64,000 nt of DNA, taken from Evernia prunastri (lineage: Eukaryota > Ascomycota > Lecanoromycetes > Lecanorales > Parmeliaceae). Position numbers and translations under genes: made by a program. This document shows positions 57,347 through 64,000 of the stretch, one piece after another. Positions within the stretch are counted from its first letter, which is position 1. Every line of letters begins with the position of its first letter. The notes beneath the pieces are model-generated. The model was not told the DNA's origin, searched no databases, and saw only the letters and a list, made by a program, of their open reading frames with translations. The stretch lies in the NCBI GenBank assembly GCA_003184365.1, contig NKYR01000140.1, positions 1 through 64,000 on the forward strand, read 5' to 3'.

Positions 57347-59354
57347 ATGGAACCCTCTCGGTACCCCAGTCATCCCCAGGCTCCGGTCAACAATCCTTTC
57401 CCGAGCCCACTACCAACTTCTGGCTCCCAGCAGACCCCTAGCATCATTTCGTCTCGCATGACGGATGTCGCATCGGAAGATGGTGATGAATTTGAGGGAG
57501 GGCAAGCCACAGGTGGCCGGCCAACGACAGCGGTTTCGATCGATCCAAATCGCCCAGGTTCCGCCATGTCGTCGCAGACTCGTCCGTCAACTCGAGCACC
57601 TCCGTCTCGAAGAGGTATGGGTTCGCCCACCACAATAGCTTCGTGGAGAACGGTTGGGGCTTTTGGAGGGCCTGGAGGTTCCATGACGAATTCAAGCAGG
57701 CCTCCCAGTGCCACTAGTCGGACAAGTCGAACTCACGTACCCTCATTAGCTTCGCATGCTTTCTTCCGACCTATGAGCTCGCAACGACTGCAAGCTCAAC
57801 GAGGGTTTCGACCGACAAGAGTAGGACAGCCTTCAGCCAGCGTGGATGGATCCAGCGAGGCAGGAACCAACACCGATAGGCACAGTATGATCTCGGATGC
57901 AACGCCCCAGCAAGCACCTCGGATACCAAATAGTAACGACTTGCCTCCGGTGTCGAGGGGAACGGAATTTACGGAGCAAGACGATGAGGGTACGGCCAAT
58001 GCAAGTCCTACTGAAAATGCAACGCTTCGGAGCATGGGCGAGAGTGTAAGACCGCTTCAAAGTCGTTCCGCACATGCGAGACCCATGCAATTAGACCTTG
58101 ATAAGCAAGGCAATGGATCACCGAAATCCTTCCGAGCCAGTTTCCACAGAGCTGCGACTACACGGAAGGAAACGCAACGCCACGAACGTCTTTCATCATC
58201 AAACAACTCTCCGACGTTTGCAAAGAAGCTACCAGAAGCTGCTTCCAAAGTTGGCATCAACTACCAATACTTCTCTGGGAATACAGTATTTTGCTGGGGA
58301 GGAAGATTGCAGAATGCTAGAGATAGACCAATCAACGTTGTGAGCGGCATCATCGTATTATTACCCACCATTCTTTTCCTCGTGTACTCGTAAGCATTCT
58401 TTACGCCCTGCTCTTCCATGCTGTCACTGACGATGGCTTAGGGGACCGTATCTCTCACAACAGGTCTCACCCGCAGTACCGGTCTTTTTTGCGTATCTTT
58501 TCTTCATATGCATTTCGTCCTTTGTCCATGCATCTGTGACAGACCCGGGGGTGAGTGTCGAGTGGGCCTCTTGAAAACCTTACTCTGACAGCTACAAGAT
58601 ATTGCCTCGAAATTTACATCCCCTAGCGCCCCTTGAGAACTCTGACGACCCACTCACGTTGGGGCCACCGACGACACAATGGACTACGATAAAGTCGGCC
58701 GGGACGCCAAATGGCGCAATGGACGTTCCCACTAAGTACTGTAAGACATGTAACATTTGGAGGCCGCCGCGATGTCATCATTGCCGAGTATGTGACAACT
58801 GCATAGAAACACAGGATCATCATTGTGTATGGATTAATAATTGCGTCGGGCGAAGAAACTATCGGTATTTTTTTACCTTTGTGAGCTCAGGCACCCTCCT
58901 TGGTATCTTCCTCACCTTCGCCAGCCTCGGACACTGCTTGCGATATCAATCGGAGCAAAAGATAACATTCAGTGATTCTATCCACCGGTGGAGGGTACCG
59001 TTCGCCATGTTCATATATGGCTTGCTAGCCACGCCGTATCCTACTTGTCTATGGGGTTATCATCTGTGGTTGATTGGGCGAGGGGAGACTACCAGGGAGT
59101 ATCTGAATTCTCATAAGTTTTTCAAGAGTGATCGGCATCGACCATTCACCCAAGTAAGTGCTGCCCGGAATTGGGTTGTTGTGCTTCTTCGGCCAAGACC
59201 GCCAACCTATTTACGCTTTAAGCGGGAGTACGAAGAGGGGGATCAACGGTTCGGCCCTAGAAGAAATAAGAGACAAGCACCTCTTGTTGCAGAGCAACAG
59301 GGGGGTGGAATGGAGTTGCAAGAGGTTGGTGGGACGAGCCAACTTGACCGGTGA
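57347..59354 (+). CDS. ERF2: Palmitoyltransferase ERF2 (DHHC type)
   Basis: Three exons, 57347-58389, 58442-58550 and 58599-59354, give 635 residues. A long Ser/Pro/Arg-rich N-terminal region (about 310 residues) precedes NYQYFSGNTVFCWGGRLQNA, a motif characteristic of Erf2. Two membrane segments follow, then TDPGILPRNLHP and the Cys-rich domain from KYCKTCNIWRPPRCHHCRVC to the catalytic TQDHHCVWINNCVGRRNYR. Two more membrane segments and the TTRE motif (GETTREYLNSH) come next, ending in an NWVVVLLRPRPPTYL segment. Erf2, with Erf4, palmitoylates Ras at the ER in yeast. I chose the ATG at 57347 because it begins the open frame in a good context (CAAAATGG). The second intron ends in AAG, and the CAG 8 nt upstream is too close to the CTGAC branch and breaks the frame. 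Confidence 0.95.
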
Positions 59355-59934
59355 AAAGCCTGTGGGAAGAGGAAGAGTTGCAAGGATGAGACCTTTGTAT
59401 GGGTACTGTAATGGCTTCATACGCATTGTCTATTCACTAATTTTGAGCTTTGGCGATTCGTTCTGATTTTGATTGTAAGATACCTATACCCACATTGTTT
59501 GTTGAGAAGGAAGGAGCGAGCGTAAATGCTACAGAGGATTTTGATACGGGCTCCGGAAAAGGCTTTCAGTAGTTGAAGTCGAAAACTAATTGATAAAACC
59601 AATTCAGCAGTTTGCTCGGAGCAATTCAATCCCAGTGTGTGGAATGCTATATAAATAGTATGCTAGTAACCTAGTGACAAGCGACTAATGCTTTTTGAGT
59701 TGTTGCTCAACTCGAACCAACCTTCAACCACACTGGTTACACATTGCGCTTTTACCATTCTTGATCACCATTATGCTTGACACTCATAACATTCAGAGTG
59801 ATTAATACTTTACCTTACATCACGGGCTTGACAGACTTGCACGCTTGTCAATCAGTCAGTCATTGCTCCTCGCTTTGTTTATTCCCTTCCACTATTGCTT
59901 CGTCGGCCGTTGTGCCGTAAACCTCGCAGCTACA
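59355..59934. other. Intergenic, promoter of the SET gene
   Basis: 580 bp lie between ERF2 and the SET-domain gene, both on the plus strand. No gene seen. The last 100 bp are CT-rich. Confidence 0.5.
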
Positions 59935-62290
59935 ATGCTTTCCTTTATTCAACAACGTCTTGGCAAGACGTCTACCCAATCCCAGAATAAGATAACGCGT
60001 CAAGAGTCAATAGAATCAGCCTTTTCCCGTGTCGCAGCTCGCAAGAGCTCCCAAGACCTTTCCACGACCCCTTCTTTAACCACAGCGACAAGTTTAACGG
60101 ACACTTCCGGCGATCTCACAGATAGCTCCGCGAAAGGAGATGACTACAAACGAAGCTCTGCACGGTCACGGACTAGCATAGGTAGCTACAATGAGAATAT
60201 ACTGTCAGCAAAGCAGAGCCGCTCGGCTCGAAAGCAAGCTGCCGATAGGGGAAATCGGACAAGTTTGGGGGAAACATTGGTTGACAGCGATGAAAAAACT
60301 TCGCGTGAGAGACTTCTGCAAGAAAGTGTACAGGCTCTAAACGAAGATTGGAATATTGGGGCTATGCCCGGCGACGACTTGAGGCTGTCTACGAAAGATG
60401 AGGATGGCGCCAAGAGGCGGAGATCAACACGATTGGATATTATGGATCGAGCCTCTAGTATTGTTGAGAAGACTGCGACTGTGCTGGGCAAGAGGGGACG
60501 CGGGACAGTTGAGGCTGGTGTGGAGAAAATTCATGCGTTCAAAGCGGATAATAAGACCGCTGGCTTGAGACCGAAGGAGCCCGAAAGGCCATCCTTCGAA
60601 AGCCCCTCTCGGAAACGAGCTCGCTTTTCGGAGGTCGATGTCAGTAACCAGCAGTCTGCGGAGTTCGGAAAGCGAGAGCATAAAGGCAACAAAAGACCTA
60701 TCAAGCCATGGGTCGCCCAAGGGCTCTATGTGGGCCAGCACCGAAAGGATGATGCCAGGCTTACCGAGACCAAAAACAAAGAGAGAAAAGCTTCGAACAA
60801 CCGGCCAGAGGCTGGTGAACGTGTGAACATGCCAATGCCAATGTGGCTTGGGGATAAAATAATCGAAATGGGCAGAGACTTCAAGCTTCCCTTCGACGTA
60901 TTTTCACCCCTGCCACCAGGGCAGCCAAAGCCAGACGAATGGAAAAAAACACAAAAGAGTACGTCCTCGCGGGATCCTGCTCTCATGGTTGCTAACATAC
61001 AGGTTTAGATGTGTTCATTGGGGACGCCGCGAATGTGTGGAAGAAGGCCAAGGATTTGGAGCATTCTACATGCATTTGCACTGCAGATACTGGCTGTGAT
61101 GACCATTGCTTCAATCGCTTTATGCTCTATGAATGTGACGACAGCAATTGCAAAGTAGGCGCCGAGCATTGCACAAATCGCAGCTTCGCCGCTCTAAAGC
61201 AACGATGTAAGGCTGGAGGCAAATATAACATTGGCGTTGAGGTTATGAAGACAGCTGATCGTGGATACGGCATACGAGCCAACCGTACATTCAAACCCAA
61301 CCAGATCATTGTCGAATACACTGGGGAGATCATCACACAAAGTGAGTGCGACGAACGCATGAACAAGCGTTACAAGGACGCCGAGGTAAGACAGCCTACT
61401 TTGGTTTCCGTCACTCAACACGATTCACAATCTAATGCCAATCTTAGTGCTACTATCTCATGGACTTTGATCAATCCATGATCCTTGATGCCACTCGAGG
61501 TTCCATCGCTCGTTTTGTGAACCACTCTTGCGCTCCCAATTGCCGCATGATCAAGTGGACTGTGGCTGGTAAACCGCGCATGGCGCTGTTTGCAGGAGAC
61601 AATGGCATCATGACTGGTGAAGAGTTAACATATGATTATAACTTCAATCCGTACTCAGTCAAGAACGTCCAGGAGTGCCGCTGTGGAGCTGAAGGATGCA
61701 GAGGAGTTTTAGGACCGAAGCCAAAAGAAATCCGAGAGGCGTTGAAACCTATTACGACAAGTGGGAAAAGAAAGATCCAGCAGATTGTTGAGGATGCCGT
61801 GGAAACCGTGACCAAGAAGAGAAAGATAGCCGTCCCATCGTCTGTGAAGTCTGCCTTTGCGACAGCAAAGGCTCAGACCTCGAGGAGACTATCGCACGCA
61901 GGAGTACTAGGATCGTCGGCTACCCAAAACCAAAAACTGGTGAAGAAAGATTCGCAACCCTCTCTACGGGGTACCAAACAAGAAACGACGGTTGAGAATA
62001 AACGAGATGGGAAGAAGAGACGGCGTACCACGAATACCTATTCTGGTCGACGACATTCTGCTGGAACGTTGACAGAAACGAAAGGCTACAAAACCCGACG
62101 CGGTTCATCTGCTAAGGCGGCGGAGGAAGACGAAGGAGAAACGCCAGTTGGTCGGCGGGACAGTGTCACAATGAAGGCGGCTAGTGTTAGGGAAAACGTT
62201 GTTCGAACTGTTAGGAGGTCAAGCCGAGGGACACCGGCTGGAAAGACAATCCGGATCATTGGTGACGACGAGTTCAAAGGTTGGCGCTGA
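59935..62290 (+). CDS. SET-domain histone methyltransferase, ASH1 type
   Basis: Three exons, 59935-60958, 61003-61385 and 61448-62290, give 749 residues. The N-terminal 300 residues are basic/Ser-rich and disordered, with nuclear-type basic clusters (SRKRARF). The catalytic unit follows in order: an AWS Cys cluster (STCICTADTGCDDHCFNRF, then HCTNRSF), SET motifs GYGIRANRTFKPNQIIVEYT, RFVNHSCAPNCRM and EELTYDYNFNPY, and a post-SET ECRCGAEGCRGVLG. An AWS-SET-postSET arrangement without the WW/SRI domains of Set2 fits the ASH1-type H3K36 methyltransferases of filamentous fungi, which mark subtelomeric facultative heterochromatin in Neurospora. All predicted catalytic residues are visible. The C-terminus is Lys/Arg-rich. 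The intron before CYYLMDF falls inside the SET domain. Confidence 0.92.
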
Positions 62291-62572
62291 TATTTCAAAA
62301 TTGTGGAGTTGGATACAATGAATTGTGTCCCTTGCATCTAGGAGTATCCCTGAAACACGCCTTCCCTTTTCCTTACAATTAGTAGGTCCATGATGCACTT
62401 TTGTGGAGCCCTTATGAGGAAGGGTGTCAAAGTCAGCCCGAAATGTCGATAGTAAGGATGCTAAATGCTACAATAATCATACGTCGTCCGTCACTACCCA
62501 TCGATTGATCAGTAATCTCTTCGTGACGTGTCTGTCCTTTCCGTTCGACTTGCTCTACGCGCGTGCTCTTGA

Positions 62573-64000
62573 TCAAATGTGAAAGACTTGCTCAACGGCT
62601 CTGACAAGCGCATCGTTTTTGCCCAATTCGCTCCCTTCACACATAGTGATCAATCTCATAACCTCACTCCTCAGCTTACGTTTCAAATCCTCGATCCTCT
62701 CCCTCCATCCCCCTGTCTCTGGCCGCCTCCACGACGCGGGCAGGCTTGGCCTGACACTTGGTGTTTGCAACCCAAGCATAGCGCGCGCTTTTGCTGGGAT
62801 GTATGACATGTTCGGGGACAGCGGCGACTGTGTCCCAATGGAGGGTAACGGCGAGGAACCCGATGAAGGCGGGGGCAGGGGGATCGTGGAGATGTAATCG
62901 AGTGCTAAGTAAGTCGCTTGAAGTGATGATAGGAGTCGTGACGGTGCTTGGGGGAAGATGATGGGGAGCGAGCTATTGGTGGAAGGGAGTGGGGGAACGC
63001 GTAGAGAATCTGCTTTAAGGGGAAACTTGGACGACGAGTGAGGGGGATGACTTGAAAGCGGGCCACTGAAGTTTGAATAGCGACTGAGAGGCAATATTGG
63101 CGGTGATTTCCTTGGGACTCTGCGTTGCCCTGCCGGAAGGCATATCTGGACGATCACAGGGCTGTCAAGTTGCAACTCGACTTGCGGAGTGCTGGCAAAC
63201 AAGGCTTCGAGCTCCGCTATGATCCAAGAGGTTTGTTCGCTCAGCGCAGGTTGAACAGGTGTTAAAGGCCTGGGGGTATCTGCTCTGACCGGAGGGCTTG
63301 TCTCTGGTGGAACCCGTTGGACGGTCCCTGTTGATGATGGATTTGAGCTTGGGGGTGTTTGCATCCACGTCGCTTTAGCCTTGATCCTTTCATACGCCTC
63401 GTCATATTTCCTGTCTACGACGGACTCTATGCCAAGACCAAGGACTGACTCTAAGGTAGCTGGGGTCGGAGGGGGTGTATGTGGGTAAGGAAACGAGAGA
63501 CTCCGATCAAGGCAGACCGGTGTTGTTGGTTCAGAAGGATTGATCGTACCGCGGCGACGTGGTGTACAGATCACCTGAGGCTTCGACGGACTCGTTCTGA
63601 TTGTAATTGCGTGCTTTGAATCATTAGCGGGATTTCCGGCATTGATTCTGGTTTGCTTGCAGCTCTAGGTTGCTCACCGCTTGTTGAATATTGTCCTTTT
63701 GTTCTGACAAATCAAGCCAGAGTCTGGGTTTGCGCCTCATGGGTTCTGAATGGAAAGGCCTAGCAGCAGAAGCACCCGATGTGCTGTCTGACCAAGAACC
63801 AAGATCGTACTCCTCTGCATGCCGTTCGGCTTCGTGTCTAAGCCCCCTTAATCCCGGGGTCTTGTGCAGGGACCTTGGCCCTGGCTTGCTGGGTGGGTTA
63901 CCATAGGATAGCTGCCGGCGTGGAACCCTGCAAGGTGCATCTTTTCTGTTGGCCTCTTCGGAAGGATTCGTCGGCGCATAGTATATGTAGCCTGCTGGAT
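62573..64000 (-). CDS. Uncharacterised Ser/Pro-rich protein, 5' end beyond window
   Basis: The visible part has an upstream exon from the right edge to 63678 and a last exon 63613-62573, in one continuous frame. The intron ends in AAG after a GCTAATG branch site. The upstream exon begins inside the gene (PAGYIYYAPTNPSEEANRK) and includes EPMRRKPRLWLDLSEQKDNI. The last exon has Pro/Ser-rich linkers, a charged helix (SVVDRKYDEAYERIKAKATW), a short LSEQTSWIIAELEALF helix and a C-terminal helical end (GGWRERIEDLKRKLRSEVMR...VEQVF). I do not recognise a domain. The layout, short conserved helices in a disordered chain, suggests a scaffold or regulatory protein. Convergent with the SET gene. Confidence 0.8.

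Noticed and set aside
59150..59190. GTAAGT in ERF2 (in CCCAAGTAAGTG) as a splice donor
   Set aside because: The frame reads through into the expected RNWVVVLLRPRPPTY segment, so no intron is needed.
1..64000. Search by eye for tRNA genes, 5S rRNA, CRISPR arrays, telomere repeats and bacterial-type operons
   Set aside because: I saw none that I could support. GTTCGA strings near 9,325 and 9,815 belong to the P450 3' repeats rather than a tRNA T-arm.

Overview
The window is nuclear DNA of a filamentous ascomycete (Pezizomycotina). The evidence is the density of short (about 45-150 bp) GT-AG introns with CTRAY-type branch sites, the intron-rich single-copy eukaryotic genes, AT-rich decayed transposon DNA that looks RIP-mutated, and a Tad/I-like LINE with the FVDD reverse-transcriptase motif. 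I cannot settle the class or genus from the sequence alone.

Layout. 1-1.0 kb is AT-rich transposon debris. 1.3-13.2 kb is an accessory stretch: an F-box gene broken by a frameshift, a two-exon catalase-like haem protein, an intact cytochrome P450 followed by three decayed tandem copies of its own 3' end, a second P450 that is a pseudogene on the opposite strand, and a small SnoaL/NTF2-like protein. Together these look like the remains of a secondary-metabolism locus. 13.5-17.3 kb is SMC5. 17.3-18.3 kb holds microsatellites and a 140-bp tandem repeat. 18.8-20.4 kb is a DWF1/DHCR24-like flavoprotein. 23.3-25.0 kb is mitochondrial fumarase. 28.6-32.7 kb has a Pcl/Pas1-type cyclin convergent with a sedoheptulose-bisphosphatase-like phosphatase. 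33.1-44.5 kb is a decay zone: a thiolase pseudogene, two partial copies of one LINE with N bases at the junctions, several kb with no gene I recognise, an Atg22-like transporter pseudogene and AT-rich DNA. 44.6-64 kb is a compact conserved block: PDCD5, COQ4, SEC2, SF3A1/PRP21, PMT2, a small membrane protein, ERF2, an ASH1-type SET methyltransferase, and a proline/serine-rich protein that runs off the right edge.

How the genes relate. The conserved genes serve separate core functions: SMC5/6 genome maintenance, TCA cycle, riboneogenesis, ubiquinone synthesis, Rab GTPase activation, splicing, protein O-mannosylation, Ras palmitoylation and histone methylation. They are neighbours rather than a pathway. 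The only functional grouping suggested by context is the P450/P450/SnoaL-like trio at 7.6-13.2 kb.

I found no convincing new multi-gene system. The most worthwhile unexplained observations are the stepwise tandem triplication of a P450 3' end, the P450 I-helix without the usual Thr, a consistent branch-point-distance pattern in which five introns use AAG acceptors, and LINE copies whose N bases sit at structural junctions. All exon boundaries given here were read by eye from frame continuity, splice signals and family resemblance.
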